Assembly (NCBI RefSeq): GCF_000263635.1
Contig: NZ_ADEV01000009.1
Location: 401,661-465,660 of the forward strand
Length of the DNA: 64,000 nucleotides
Direction of reading: 5' to 3'
From: Gardnerella greenwoodii 00703Dmash
Lineage (GTDB): Bacteria; Actinomycetota; Actinomycetes; Actinomycetales; Bifidobacteriaceae
The position numbers and the translations under genes are program-made. Position 1 is the stretch's first letter, and each line of letters begins with the position of its first letter. The notes beneath the pieces were generated by a model, which was given only the letters and a program-made list of their open reading frames with translations, was not told the origin of the DNA and did no database searches. Of the stretch, positions 1-9,140 are shown one piece after another.

Positions 1-513
1 ATGCTCTACGATTCGCAAAACATCGCCGTTTGCTTCGCGCACAATACGGCCGTAGCCAGTAGCATCATCTAATACTGCTGTAAGAACAGTTGCAACATTG
101 CCATGATTATTGTGAAAATCTACTAAAGATTGAAGAGTTTGAGTGTCCAAAAGAGGCATGTCACTTGCTGCGATTAACACAGCACCTTTTAACGTTTCGC
201 CATTTTCGCGTTTTGAAACGTTATTAAGATCTCGAATAGCGCATTGAACAGCTCTTCCAGTTCCCGGCTTTTCGTCTTGATTTACGATTAAAGCATTGCT
301 GTTATAGCTAAGAGCAGCTTCAGTTACTAAATCAGCCTGAGCATGCACTACTACAGCCAACTTATTTGGATTTACGCCAGCAATTGCGCTCATAACACGA
401 TTTAGGAATGTTTTTCCAGCAAAGTTATGAAGTACTTTCGGAGTTGCTGAACGCATACGCGTACCCTCACCCGCCGCTAAAATAATTGCCGCGGCAACAT
501 CATGCTTTTCCAC
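1..513 (-). CDS. glmU: Bifunctional UDP-GlcNAc pyrophosphorylase / GlcN-1-P acetyltransferase, N-terminal part (cut by window edge)
   Basis: GlmU acetylates glucosamine-1-phosphate and then transfers UMP to make UDP-GlcNAc, the precursor of peptidoglycan. Only the first 171 residues are present because the gene runs off the left edge. The visible part is the N-terminal nucleotidyltransferase domain: the nucleotide-binding signature LAAGEGTRMRS lies near residue 10, with PKVLHNFAGK just after it and a GTGRAVQ motif further on. The start is a GTG at 513, chosen because AAGGAG lies 5 nt upstream and the upstream ATG reads into a stop after five codons. glmS, which makes the substrate precursor, lies at the other end of the window. 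The family call is confident; the acetyltransferase half is not visible. Confidence 0.9.
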   Translation of the reverse strand, partial: MEKHDVAAAIILAAGEGTRMRSATPKVLHNFAGKTFLNRVMSAIAGVNPNKLAVVVHAQADLVTEAALSYNSNALIVNQDEKPGTGRAVQCAIRDLNNVSKRENGETLKGAVLIAASDMPLLDTQTLQSLVDFHNNHGNVATVLTAVLDDATGYGRIVREANGDVLRIVEH

Positions 514-580
514 GCATGCTCCTTATGTTGTATCAAATAATATTCTTACTGATTCAATTCTATTACGTCTTAACGTCTAT

Positions 581-615
581 CCAAAACAAAAACGCTACTT
601 GCAAAACAAGTAGCG
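581..615 (-). terminator. Rho-independent terminator after tRNA-Gln
   Basis: A perfect 9-bp stem (593-601 with 607-615) has a 5-nt loop. On the minus strand it is followed by TTTTTGTTTTGG. It lies 11 nt past the 3' end of tRNA-Gln and so terminates that transcript, before glmU. Confidence 0.85.
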
Positions 616-625
616 CCTGTATAAG

Positions 626-696
626 CTCCCTCACCTGGATTCGAACCAAGACAAAGGGTTCCAAAGACCCGTGTGCTGCCATTACACCATGAGGGA
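626..696 (-). tRNA. tRNA-Gln (TTG anticodon)
   Basis: A cloverleaf can be folded on the minus strand. The 7-bp acceptor stem is TCCCTCA/TGAGGGA, the anticodon loop is CTTTGGA (anticodon TTG), and the T-arm contains GGTTCGAATCC. The 3' CCA is not encoded. It sits between prs and glmU and has its own terminator. Confidence 0.93.
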
Positions 697-779
697 ACGG
701 CGGAAAAACCGCCAAGTCACTATTATGCCACACGAATTGACTTCGTCAAATTTGGCGTGGCGAAAAGTAAAATCAGCGT

Positions 780-1802
780 TTACGCAAATAAGAAGCCTTG
801 ACCGTGATGCTCCGGGTAAGTATCGAAAAGCTTTGCAACCGAACCATCTTCAAACACTGCTTTAATTGCGCTTGCAAGAAGAGGAGCAATAGAAAGAACA
901 GTTAAACCATCCCAACGCTTTTCTTCCGGAATTGGCACAGTATCAGTCAAAACAACTTCGCGAGCGCCGCAAGACTTCAAACGTTCAACAGCAGGGCCGG
1001 AAAGCACGCCGTGAGTTGCAACAACAGTAACCGACTTAGCTCCAGCTTCCTTCAAAACGTTGCAAGCTCCAGCAATAGTGCCAGCAGTATCAATCAAGTC
1101 GTCAACCATCACGCAATCGCGACCAGCAACGTCACCAACTACGCGGTTTGCAACAGTCTTATTCGGGCAAGTAATATCGCGAGTCTTATGCACAAAAGCC
1201 AAAGGACCGCCGCCCAAACGCTGCGCCCACTGTTCAGCAACGCGAATACGACCAGCATCAGGAGACACAACAGTTACGTTTGCAAGATCATCACGGAAAC
1301 GATCGCGCACATAATCAACCAAAACAGGCATAGCAATCAAGTGGTCAACCGGGCCATCGAAGAATCCCTGAGACTGAGCTGCGTGCAAATCAACGCTCAT
1401 AATGCGGTCAGCGCCAGCAGTTTTAAGCAAATCAAACATCAAACGGCAAGAAATAGGCTCACGACCGCGATGCTTCTTATCCTGACGAGAATAGCCAAGA
1501 AGTGGGCAAACTGCAGTAATCGAACGAGCAGAAGCGCGCTTCAAAGCGTCAATCATAATCAACTGTTCCATAATGGACTTGTTGACAGGGTCGCTGTGAC
1601 TTTGCAATACGAACACATCCGTACCGCGCACCGACTGCGTGTAACGAACATACATTTCGCCATTAGCAAAATCGTAAGCCGTTGTTTCCAGTACATCAAT
1701 GCCAAGCTGATCTGCTACATCACGCGCAAGCTTTGGATGGGCGCGACCGGTAACAAGAACGAGGTTTTTATCTGGCTTTCCTTCAAGGACGATGCTCACC
1801 AT
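780..1802 (-). CDS. prs: Ribose-phosphate pyrophosphokinase (PRPP synthetase)
   Basis: Prs makes PRPP from ribose-5-phosphate and ATP, feeding purine, pyrimidine, histidine and NAD synthesis. The 340-residue protein shows the Prs signature around DLHAAQSQGFFDGPVDHL (near residue 140), VVSPDAGR, and the PRPP-binding loop CVMVDDLIDTAGTI (near residue 230). GGAGAT lies directly before the ATG. Family length is about 310-340, so it is complete. It is transcribed toward tRNA-Gln and glmU, an order I associate with bifidobacteria. The purine genes that consume PRPP lie 12 kb downstream on the other strand. Confidence 0.96.
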   Translation of the reverse strand: MVSIVLEGKPDKNLVLVTGRAHPKLARDVADQLGIDVLETTAYDFANGEMYVRYTQSVRGTDVFVLQSHSDPVNKSIMEQLIMIDALKRASARSITAVCPLLGYSRQDKKHRGREPISCRLMFDLLKTAGADRIMSVDLHAAQSQGFFDGPVDHLIAMPVLVDYVRDRFRDDLANVTVVSPDAGRIRVAEQWAQRLGGGPLAFVHKTRDITCPNKTVANRVVGDVAGRDCVMVDDLIDTAGTIAGACNVLKEAGAKSVTVVATHGVLSGPAVERLKSCGAREVVLTDTVPIPEEKRWDGLTVLSIAPLLASAIKAVFEDGSVAKLFDTYPEHHGQGFLFA

Positions 1803-1898
1803 ATCTCCAAACGTTAGTTCGCTTTAGTTCGCGAAATGAACATAATCAATACTAACTTTTTGCGCAGACTTGCAGCGACAAGCCGAAAAAGTAAATAG

Positions 1899-2708
1899 TC
1901 ACGACCTATACAAGCCGTGCTTAACAATATACTGCACTACTCCATCTGGAACCAAATACCATACTGGCTCACCATGCTCAGCGCGACGGCGAACATCCGT
2001 AGAAGAAATCGACAATGCTGGAATTTCCAAAATATCAACCGGCAAATGTTCAGAATCACAGTGAACAATATCGTCATAATTTGCAACATTTCCAGCACTG
2101 TTCACATTTAGCTGCCTAGTAATAAACGGCAGATTAGACTCCAACTTTTCCGGCCTAGAATACCCCGGGCGAGTAACAGCCACGAATCGCGCCAAATTCC
2201 ACATTTCGCGCGCATTCTTCCACTGCATAATTTCCGCCACAGCGTCCGCTCCAGTAATGAAGAAAAGCTCCGCATCCGGATGCTGCGCGTGAATATCTTT
2301 CAAAGTATCAATAGTGTAAGTAACTCCCGGACGGTCAATATCGACTCTGGAAACAGTAAACTTAGGATTAGAAGCCGTTGCAATAACCGTCATTAAATAA
2401 CGGTCCTCAGCATTCGTAACTTTTTTATCAAGCTTAAAAACAGGCCTACCAGTTGGAACGAAAATAACCTCGTCCAAATCATAAACCCACGCAACTTCAG
2501 AAGCCGCAACCAAGTGGCCGTTATGAATAGGATCAAAAGTTCCACCCATAATGCCAATACGCTGACGCTCATGAACGTTACCGCGTGCAGAAGTGCGCTT
2601 TCGCATAGAAGTTGCTACTGCAGGAGGAGCAGCTTCTTTGCCGGTAAAAGAACCTTGAAACAGGTCAGACATTCGCCGCTGCGCATCTGCGTTATTTTCA
2701 GGACTCAT
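1899..2708 (-). CDS. nadD: Nicotinate-nucleotide adenylyltransferase
   Basis: NadD adenylylates nicotinate mononucleotide in NAD synthesis. The nucleotidyltransferase signature [15 protein letters not shown] begins near residue 52, after a basic N-terminal extension of about 50 residues. ISSTDVRRR near the C-terminus is the second family motif. The extension is longer than in E. coli NadD (about 213 aa). I place the start at the ATG at 2708, which overlaps the 3' end of the upstream gene by 11 bp and suggests translational coupling. An in-frame start at 2744 would overlap it further. Confidence 0.9.
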   Translation of the reverse strand: MSPENNADAQRRMSDLFQGSFTGKEAAPPAVATSMRKRTSARGNVHERQRIGIMGGTFDPIHNGHLVAASEVAWVYDLDEVIFVPTGRPVFKLDKKVTNAEDRYLMTVIATASNPKFTVSRVDIDRPGVTYTIDTLKDIHAQHPDAELFFITGADAVAEIMQWKNAREMWNLARFVAVTRPGYSRPEKLESNLPFITRQLNVNSAGNVANYDDIVHCDSEHLPVDILEIPALSISSTDVRRRAEHGEPVWYLVPDGVVQYIVKHGLYRS

Positions 2709-3228
2709 TCGCTTCAGATTCCTTATCTTCAGCCTCAGTTTCACTAACTACTCCAGAAGCATCATTAGCACTATCTGGGTTAATATTTCCCATCTCCTCA
2801 TCCCACTCGTCCTTAACAACGCGCTGAATTTCAGCAAAAGTTGGAAGAGGGAAATCAGGCTGATACGCGCCGCGAATTTTTGCCACAGATTCAGTGATTT
2901 TAACAAGCATTGATGTCATTGCATCAACATCATTATTGCGCTCTAAAGCACTAAATTCACGAATGTTCTTTTCCATTCGACCCATATGCTCAAGAACGCT
3001 AGAAAACGCATCATCTTCAGGAAGTGTTACGTCATTTGCGTCAGCATCCGGCCATCCCATAAGCACCGCATCCGCATATTCAAGCGAGGAACGCTGTTGC
3101 GCGGAGGCAATACCATCCTCAATTTGCACCAAAAACACATAGCGCACAATTGACAAACGCTCAGCCGCAATATTAAGCGCTTCAGCCGGAGTCATATTCA
3201 CATCATTCTTAGGCATATCATTAGGCAT
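2698..3228 (-). CDS. Conserved hypothetical protein upstream of nadD
   Basis: This is a 176-residue, strongly acidic soluble protein without a signal peptide or membrane segment. The middle (about residues 20-140) looks helical; the last 30 residues are a low-complexity Glu/Asp/Ser tail. I do not recognise a functional domain. It sits between proA and nadD on the same strand and overlaps nadD by 11 bp, so it probably belongs to the same transcript. The coding call rests on length, start context and tight packing with neighbours. Confidence 0.75.
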   Translation of the reverse strand: MPNDMPKNDVNMTPAEALNIAAERLSIVRYVFLVQIEDGIASAQQRSSLEYADAVLMGWPDADANDVTLPEDDAFSSVLEHMGRMEKNIREFSALERNNDVDAMTSMLVKITESVAKIRGAYQPDFPLPTFAEIQRVVKDEWDEEMGNINPDSANDASGVVSETEAEDKESEANES

Positions 3229-3266
3229 ACTCTTACCTTACCGCCACGTAACTATTAAAGCCAGTA

Positions 3267-4601
3267 CTACTCGCGTATCTGACCGCTGCCGTAGCCAATC
3301 CACTTGGTTGTTGTCATCTCGCGCAATCCCATAGGGCCTCTTGCGTGCAATTTTTGCGTCGATATTCCAAGTTCAGCTCCAAAACCAAACTCTCCGCCAT
3401 CCGTAAAGCGCGTTGAAGCATTCACCATCACCACTGCAGAATCAACATTCGCAATAAAACTTTGAATAGTTTCGTAATCTTCAGCAATAATTGTTTCCGT
3501 ATGCCCCGTAGAATACTTCGCTATATGATTTGCAGCGTCAAAAGCATCGTCCACAATTTTTACGCCCATATTTAGAGACAAATACTCGCGCTTCCAATCT
3601 TCGCAAGTTGCGTGCTCAATCTGTAAACCAGCAATATTAGCATTCTGCAGAATTTCGTAAGATTTATCGTCAGCATGCAAAATAACATTATGCTCAGCTA
3701 AAGCAGCGCCAACTTGCGGTAAAAATTCCTGCGCAATATTGCGATTTACCAATAATTTTTCTGCCGCATTACATACGCCTACGCGCTGAGTTTTTGCGTT
3801 AATAACAATCGGTATAGCTTTTTTAATATCAGCGCTTTTATCTACGTAAATATGCACGTTGCCAGCACCAGTTTCAATAACCGGAACTGTAGACTCTTTA
3901 ACAACCGTAGCAATAAGATTCGCACTACCGCGCGGAACTAGAACATCAATATGTCCGTGCGCATGCATCATTGCTGTGGCCCCAGACCTACCTAAATCGT
4001 CAACCGACTGAATTAAATCTGCACTAAAACCGGCTTTTTTAAGCACATTTCCAATAATCTCAATGCTTTTTTGATTCGTATTTTGAGCCGCACTTCCGCC
4101 TCGCAAAATTGCAGCATTACCAGACTTTAAGCACAAAGCTGCAACGTCAATAGTGACATTTGGGCGAGCCTCATAAATCATTCCCATAACACCAATTGGC
4201 ACGCGAACTTGCGAAAGTTTAATGCCATTAGGAAGAGTGTATCCGCGAACAACTTCTCCTACAGGATCTTGCAATTGCGCAATTTTTCTTACGCTTTGAG
4301 CAGAATTTTTCACACGCTCTTCGTCAAATTTAAGCCTGTCTAGCTTTCCAGCATCCATTCCTTTAGCTTCAGCTTCTTTAAGATCTTTTTCATTAGCGGC
4401 GGCAATATTTAAAGCTGCTAAATCCAAAGCGTCCGCCATTTTTTCAAGAAGCTCATTTTTTGTTCTAGTATCCGTTTTGGAAAAATCTCGCCAAGCAAGC
4501 CTTGCTAAATCCGCGCGCCCATTAACTAAATCGTCAACGCTCAACGTTCCCCCTTGTAGATTATTGGCTTTATTTTCCTGTTTAGAATCAAGAGTTGTCA
4601 T
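3267..4601 (-). CDS. proA: Gamma-glutamyl phosphate reductase
   Basis: ProA reduces gamma-glutamyl phosphate to glutamate semialdehyde with NADPH in proline synthesis. The aldehyde-dehydrogenase fold is complete, with the catalytic Cys in the [16 protein letters not shown] motif, upstream [15 protein letters not shown], and the C-terminal [20 protein letters not shown] block. I chose the ATG at 4601 (protein starting MTTLDSKQ, 444 aa); an in-frame start at 4649 would add 16 residues that do not resemble the family. proB is not in the window. thrC diverges upstream. Confidence 0.94.
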   Translation of the reverse strand: MTTLDSKQENKANNLQGGTLSVDDLVNGRADLARLAWRDFSKTDTRTKNELLEKMADALDLAALNIAAANEKDLKEAEAKGMDAGKLDRLKFDEERVKNSAQSVRKIAQLQDPVGEVVRGYTLPNGIKLSQVRVPIGVMGMIYEARPNVTIDVAALCLKSGNAAILRGGSAAQNTNQKSIEIIGNVLKKAGFSADLIQSVDDLGRSGATAMMHAHGHIDVLVPRGSANLIATVVKESTVPVIETGAGNVHIYVDKSADIKKAIPIVINAKTQRVGVCNAAEKLLVNRNIAQEFLPQVGAALAEHNVILHADDKSYEILQNANIAGLQIEHATCEDWKREYLSLNMGVKIVDDAFDAANHIAKYSTGHTETIIAEDYETIQSFIANVDSAVVMVNASTRFTDGGEFGFGAELGISTQKLHARGPMGLREMTTTKWIGYGSGQIRE

Positions 4602-4714
4602 AAATATGAGATTAGCACACGCCCGTTCGCCCAGCGCTTCAGGTAGCATATTTTTATAAGATGATGCATAATTTGCACAAATATTCCATATGATTATTCG
4701 GTTACGGAGACATT

Positions 4715-6244
4715 ATGGCAGAAGATACAGCTATTTTTCATAGCACGCGCGCAACTACTCCAACTTGCACGGCTAAGCAGGCAATACGAAAAGGTATTGC
4801 CGAAGACGGCGGATTATTTGTAGCCGACACTCTTGGCAGCACGCGTTACGATATTTCTAAATTGCAAGGAAAATCCTACCAGGAAATAGCTCAAGATATT
4901 TTGCAAATTTTGCTTCCTGATTATTCTCAAGAAGAGCTTTCTGATTGCGTAAAGCTTGCATACGCAGAGCAATGGTCTAATTGCGACATTACGCCAATTC
5001 GTCAGCTTGGAAATACTAGCGATTTTGTTATGGAACTTTTCCACGGCCCTACTTGCGCTTTTAAAGACGTGGCTTTACAAATGCTTCCACAGCTTATGAG
5101 CCGCAGCCAAAACAAAACCGAAAAATCTGAATCAAACAATAACAAGAATGTTATGATTTTAACCGCAACTTCTGGAGATACTGGAAAAGCGGCTTTGGCT
5201 GGTTTTGCTGATGTTCCAGGCACTTCTATGGTCACTTTTTACCCAGAAGGAAAAGTTAGCCGCGTTCAAGAATTGCAAATGACAACTCAAGCTGGTAAAA
5301 ACGTGCGAGTTTGCGCAGTTCGAGGCAATTTTGACGATGCTCAAACTGGCGTAAAACAGATTTTCACCAATAGTGAGCTTAATAAAAATATTGAAGAAGA
5401 TGCAAATACCGAATTGTCTTCTGCTAATTCAATAAATGTTGGACGACTCGTGCCGCAAGTCGTATACTATTTTGCGGCTTATAAGCAACTTGTTGAGCGC
5501 GAAGTTATAAAACTTGGCGACGAAGTTGAGTTTTGCGTACCAACCGGCAATTTTGGCGATATTCTTGCTGGATATTACGCAAAAATGCTTGGTCTTCCTG
5601 TAAAACATCTTATTGTTGCAAGCAATAGTAATAATGTTTTGTTTGATTTTTTGGTAAGCGGCACTTATAACCGTCAGCGCCCATTCCATCACACTGTTGC
5701 TCCTTCAATGGATATTTTGGTTTCCTCTAATTTGGAACGCATGCTTTATTACATGTGCAATAAAGACACGCGTTTAATACAAATGCTTATGAATGATTTA
5801 GCTCAGTGGGGCGCTTTTGAGATTCCAGAAAACGTGCTTGCAAAAATACGAGCTATTTTTGGCTGCGGCTGGGCCAATGAGGATCAGATTCGCGAAGCTA
5901 TTTCTGACTGCTGGAACAAGTACAAGTATGTTATTGACCCGCATACTGCTTGCGGATACTTTGTTATGCAGCATATTCCGCATGACGAAAGCGTTCCGCG
6001 CGTGCTTTTAAGCACTGCAAGCCCTTATAAGTTCCCGCGCGTAGTGGCTGAAGCTTTAGGGCTTAAGAATGTGCAAAATATGGATGATTTCCAATGCATG
6101 GATGCTCTTAGCGAAGCAACAGGAACGAAAGCTCCAAGCATGCTTAGAGAACTTGAAAATAAGACTCCACGTTTTACTGATGTTATTGATATTTCACAAA
6201 TGCCTAGCTATGTTCAAACTCAGGCGAATAATTTCGCTAAATGA
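4715..6244 (+). CDS. thrC: Threonine synthase
   Basis: ThrC converts O-phosphohomoserine to threonine with PLP. The 509-residue length and the N-terminal block with AIRKGIAEDGGLFV fit the longer, E. coli/yeast-like subfamily. The PLP lysine lies in GPTCAFKDVALQML (near residue 115), and ATSGDTGKAALAGF is the phosphate/PLP-binding loop. The start is supported by CGGAG 5 nt before the ATG. It is monocistronic: proA diverges and a bidirectional terminator follows. The 66-bp gap to proA must hold both promoters. Confidence 0.95.
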   Translation: MAEDTAIFHSTRATTPTCTAKQAIRKGIAEDGGLFVADTLGSTRYDISKLQGKSYQEIAQDILQILLPDYSQEELSDCVKLAYAEQWSNCDITPIRQLGNTSDFVMELFHGPTCAFKDVALQMLPQLMSRSQNKTEKSESNNNKNVMILTATSGDTGKAALAGFADVPGTSMVTFYPEGKVSRVQELQMTTQAGKNVRVCAVRGNFDDAQTGVKQIFTNSELNKNIEEDANTELSSANSINVGRLVPQVVYYFAAYKQLVEREVIKLGDEVEFCVPTGNFGDILAGYYAKMLGLPVKHLIVASNSNNVLFDFLVSGTYNRQRPFHHTVAPSMDILVSSNLERMLYYMCNKDTRLIQMLMNDLAQWGAFEIPENVLAKIRAIFGCGWANEDQIREAISDCWNKYKYVIDPHTACGYFVMQHIPHDESVPRVLLSTASPYKFPRVVAEALGLKNVQNMDDFQCMDALSEATGTKAPSMLRELENKTPRFTDVIDISQMPSYVQTQANNFAK

Positions 6245-6310
6245 ACGTTATTTAGGCAAAGAAAAAATAAAACAGTAAAGAGTAAAAAGTAAAAAGAGTA
6301 AAAAGTAAAT

Positions 6311-6350
6311 AAAAAGAGGCTGGCTTATTAGAAACCAGCCTCTTTTATTA
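6311..6350. terminator. Bidirectional terminator between thrC and recX
   Basis: An 11-bp stem (6313-6323 with 6335-6345, core AGAGGCTGG) is flanked by A-runs on the left and T-runs on the right, so it can end both thrC and recX transcription. The recX stop codon lies inside the right flank. The 60 bp before it is an A-rich stretch of repeated AGTAAAA units with no gene. Confidence 0.9.
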
Positions 6351-7052
6351 CTCGTTATCACTTACAAACAAAGCGGCATATACTTCGTTAATAACGCTTA
6401 AATCATGCCCTTTTCTAGCGGCAGCTGCAAAAAATCTGCGCCTCCTAACTAAAGGCTCAAGATTTTTCGTACGCTGAGCAGTTTTTCGGCCAAGCTCCCA
6501 AGCTGCTTCAGTAAATACTCCCGAATTTTGAGCTAACTCCACGCATTTCGAAATAGCATCAGGATCAACATTCTTACGATGCAATTCCATGCGTGTAGCT
6601 CTAGCACCAAGAAGCCGCGCTACGCAAGAGCGAATTACCATTTGAGCGTATTGATTGTCATCAAGAAGATGCAATTCAATTAAACGATCAATAACCGAAT
6701 CAACAACAACTTCACAGTAGCCTTTTTCTTTAAGACGCTGACGCATATCTGCTACAGAGCGAGGAGCATAATCTAAAAGTCTTAAAGCTGCTTCCCTACA
6801 ATCATCTTCATCACCTTCACAAGGCTTGTTACTCACGCGAAGCTCGTCACTTGCGAAAGATTCATCGTTTAAATCACACTTGTTAGCGCATTTTACATAC
6901 GGCATGTTGTTTGTATTAGTTTTTGCGCTTAAACGTGATGATTTACGCGATGTGCGCCTACGAGTATTAAGAGTGACGTCATTGCTTTCGTCGTCTTCTT
7001 TAGTAAGCGTTACTGGATGATTGCGAAGAAAACTCGCTACACTAATCACCAT
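6348..7052 (-). CDS. recX: Regulatory protein RecX
   Basis: RecX modulates RecA filaments. The conserved RecX core, made of helical repeats, occupies about residues 80-230 (ALRLLDYAPRSVADMRQRLKEKGY at its start). The first 80 residues are an unusual basic and Ser/Thr-rich extension, making the protein 234 aa against about 150-200 in most families. It follows recA on the same strand after a 29-bp gap, the classic recA-recX arrangement, so SOS co-regulation is likely. The start at 7052 lacks a strong ribosome binding site; a start further in is possible. Confidence 0.88.
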   Translation of the reverse strand: MVISVASFLRNHPVTLTKEDDESNDVTLNTRRRTSRKSSRLSAKTNTNNMPYVKCANKCDLNDESFASDELRVSNKPCEGDEDDCREAALRLLDYAPRSVADMRQRLKEKGYCEVVVDSVIDRLIELHLLDDNQYAQMVIRSCVARLLGARATRMELHRKNVDPDAISKCVELAQNSGVFTEAAWELGRKTAQRTKNLEPLVRRRRFFAAAARKGHDLSVINEVYAALFVSDNE

Positions 7053-7081
7053 ATCAATTCGCTTTATACGCTAATCTTCTA

Positions 7082-8224
7082 TTACTTTTCTGCTGAAGAT
7101 TTTGCAGTAGAACTTTTAGCATTAGAAGCTTCATCTGCACGATCCAATTCTGAATCCTCAGCAAATTGATCGTCTGGATGCATTAAACCTAATGCTGCTT
7201 TAATCTTTTCGCTAATTTCTTCAGTAATAGCTGGATTATCTTTCAGGAATTTACGAACGTTTTCGCGACCCTGACCGAGTTGCTCACCTTCGTAAGTAAA
7301 CCACGAACCGGATTTCTTAATAACATCAGCCTGCAAGCCCATGTCAATAACAGAACCTTCTGTGGAAATACCTTCACCGTATAAAACATCAAACTCAGCA
7401 GTTTTAAATGGCGGAGCCATCTTATTTTTAACAATCTTAACTTTGGTGCGATTACCAATAGCTTCTTCGCCCTCTTTAATAGTGGAAACTCTACGAATAT
7501 CCATACGCACAGACGCGTAGAATTTCAAAGCCTTACCACCAGTAGTTGTTTCAGGATTACCGAAGAATACGCCAATTTTTTCACGAAGCTGATTAATAAA
7601 AATAGCGGTAGTTCCAGCTTGAGAAAGAGCACCAGTCATTTTACGAAGAGCCTGGCTCATTAAGCGAGCCTGCAAACCAACGTGACTATCTCCCATATCT
7701 CCATCAATTTCAGCCTTAGGAACTAAAGCTGCCACAGAATCAACAACAATCACATCCAAAGCACCAGAACGAATAAGCATATCCGCAATTTCCAACGCCT
7801 GCTCACCGTTGTCTGGCTGAGAAACAATAAGCGCATCAGTGTCTACACCGAGTTTTCTAGCGTACACAGGATCCAAAGCGTGCTCTGCATCAATAAATGC
7901 CGCTACGCCACCGTTTTTTTGAGCATTAGCAACAATATGCAATGCAAGAGTTGTTTTACCAGAGGATTCTGGACCGTAAACTTCAACAATACGTCCACGA
8001 GGAACACCGCCAATACCCAAAGCGGTATCCAAAGCGATTGAACCTGTAGGGATCACTTCTACATCTTGCATAGGCCTGTCACCTAAGCGCATTGCAGAAC
8101 CTTTTCCGTATTGCCTTTCAACATTAGCTAATGCAGTTTCCAGCGCGGCTTGACGACGAGGATCTGCCTTATCTGCATCAATAAGACGATCAACAGTGCT
8201 TTTACCTTTTGCTGTTTGCGCCAT
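7082..8224 (-). CDS. recA: Recombinase A
   Basis: RecA drives homologous recombination and LexA self-cleavage. The 380-residue protein has Walker [10 protein letters not shown] (near residue 84), Walker [13 protein letters not shown], and the L2 region [22 protein letters not shown]. The C-terminal tail is acidic, then Ser/Lys/Ala-rich. AAAGGAG 8 nt before the ATG supports the start. A LexA-type palindrome lies 170 bp upstream. recX follows in the same direction. Confidence 0.98.
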   Translation of the reverse strand: MAQTAKGKSTVDRLIDADKADPRRQAALETALANVERQYGKGSAMRLGDRPMQDVEVIPTGSIALDTALGIGGVPRGRIVEVYGPESSGKTTLALHIVANAQKNGGVAAFIDAEHALDPVYARKLGVDTDALIVSQPDNGEQALEIADMLIRSGALDVIVVDSVAALVPKAEIDGDMGDSHVGLQARLMSQALRKMTGALSQAGTTAIFINQLREKIGVFFGNPETTTGGKALKFYASVRMDIRRVSTIKEGEEAIGNRTKVKIVKNKMAPPFKTAEFDVLYGEGISTEGSVIDMGLQADVIKKSGSWFTYEGEQLGQGRENVRKFLKDNPAITEEISEKIKAALGLMHPDDQFAEDSELDRADEASNAKSSTAKSSAEK

Positions 8225-8255
8225 GTTTGCTACTCCTTTCGCATGCCGTTATGTA

Positions 8256-8274
8256 TCGAACGACATTAGTTCGA
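8256..8274. promoter_or_regulatory. TCGAAC-N7-GTTCGA inverted repeat upstream of recA
   Basis: Perfect 6-bp half-sites TCGAAC and GTTCGA are separated by 7 bp and lie 32 bp before the recA start. The half-sites match those of actinobacterial LexA boxes, but the spacing is 7 instead of 4. It may be a degenerate or secondary operator; function is inferred only. Confidence 0.35.
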
Positions 8275-8376
8275 CACGCGATGCCACTGCAAGCGCTTTT
8301 GAGCAATGTGGATAAAAGCTAAAGCTAAATATTCACCATGACGCTTGAGCGCGCTGCAATCATCTCAACAATCTCA

Positions 8377-8405
8377 AGTATACTACAAATACGAACATTT
8401 GTTCG
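8377..8405 (-). promoter_or_regulatory. recA promoter with LexA (SOS) box
   Basis: CGAACATTTGTTCG at 8392-8405 is a 14-bp palindrome with the CGAAC-N4-GTTCG layout of Gram-positive LexA operators. A good -10 hexamer TATACT lies 9 bp downstream on the minus strand (plus-strand 8377-8382), so a bound repressor would cover the -35 region. No clear -35 hexamer is visible. The site lies in the 223-bp gap between cinA and recA. Confidence 0.8.
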
Positions 8406-8447
8406 ATACTGCGTGTCTTGCTTGTAAATCAGCCAAAAGTTCAAATA

Positions 8448-9140
8448 TTACTCGAATACAGAAAGTAAATAATCTAAGATTTTAAGCAAATTATGTACCG
8501 TAGATTTACGCACTTGCTCACGACTACCTTCTAAATTAAGTTCAAAAACAAGAACAACATCTTTTTTAGAAGTGTAATCCCACATATTGCTAACACAATC
8601 CAAATCAAGAAGCTCACTAGCTTTTTGCAAAATCAAATCTCGCAAATTAAAAGATTCTGGAAGCAAAACGCCAACATAAACCAATCCAGCAGGCTTATTG
8701 CCGTCCGGACCAGGACCTGCAACTCCGGTTGTTGAAAGCCCAATTATTGGGAAGTTAGATTCTTCCGAAGATTCTTTTGAAGATTCTTTTGAAGATTCTT
8801 TTGAAGATTCTTTTGAAGAATCCTCTTCATACTTCCAGCCACTACCGCGATATATTAAAGACGCCCCCACTGCCATCTGCATAGCAACATCCTTAAAAAC
8901 CGCACCTTCGGTTTGCAAAAGATGAGCGTCAACGCCTAAAATTTTAGCTTTAGCGTGAATATCGTAGGTCACAGCAGAGCCGCAAAATACTCGAGAAGCT
9001 CCCGGAACCGAAACAAAAGCGTCTGCAAGTAAACCGCCTGTTAAAGATTCTGCAGCAGCAATATGAAAACCTAGCTGAACGCTATTAGATAATATACGCT
9101 CAGCTAGGTTTTTGAGAGACACAGGAGAAGAATTATTCAT
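8448..9140 (-). CDS. cinA: CinA C-terminal domain protein (nicotinamide-nucleotide amidase family)
   Basis: This is a stand-alone CinA C-terminal domain (230 aa), without the N-terminal molybdopterin-binding-like half. The family deamidates nicotinamide mononucleotide (PncC). Characteristic motifs are AAAESLTGGLLADAFVSVPGAS (residues 28-49), VTYDIHAKAKILGV and TTGVAGPGPDGNKPAGLVYVG (from about 137). Residues 104-128 are a Ser/Lys/Glu linker made by a 12-bp tandem repeat and inserted just before the TGVAGP motif, which most relatives lack. It overlaps pgsA by 4 bp, a common actinobacterial pgsA-cinA pair upstream of recA. Confidence 0.9.
   Translation of the reverse strand: MNNSSPVSLKNLAERILSNSVQLGFHIAAAESLTGGLLADAFVSVPGASRVFCGSAVTYDIHAKAKILGVDAHLLQTEGAVFKDVAMQMAVGASLIYRGSGWKYEEDSSKESSKESSKESSKESSEESNFPIIGLSTTGVAGPGPDGNKPAGLVYVGVLLPESFNLRDLILQKASELLDLDCVSNMWDYTSKKDVVLVFELNLEGSREQVRKSTVHNLLKILDYLLSVFE
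8767..8814. repeat. 12-bp tandem repeat inside cinA (4 perfect copies)
   Basis: The unit GAAGATTCTTTT is repeated exactly four times, with degenerate partial units on both sides. Twelve is a multiple of three, so copy changes would lengthen or shorten the Lys-Glu-Ser-Ser linker of CinA without frameshift. Confidence 0.95.

Noticed and set aside
1011..1817. 268-codon plus-strand frame opposite prs
   Set aside because: Antisense to the well-conserved prs; the translation is Ser/Asn/Arg-rich without domains.
8767..8814. Possible CRISPR-like array
   Set aside because: Units are 12 bp, directly adjacent without spacers, and in frame within cinA. No cas gene is present in the window.
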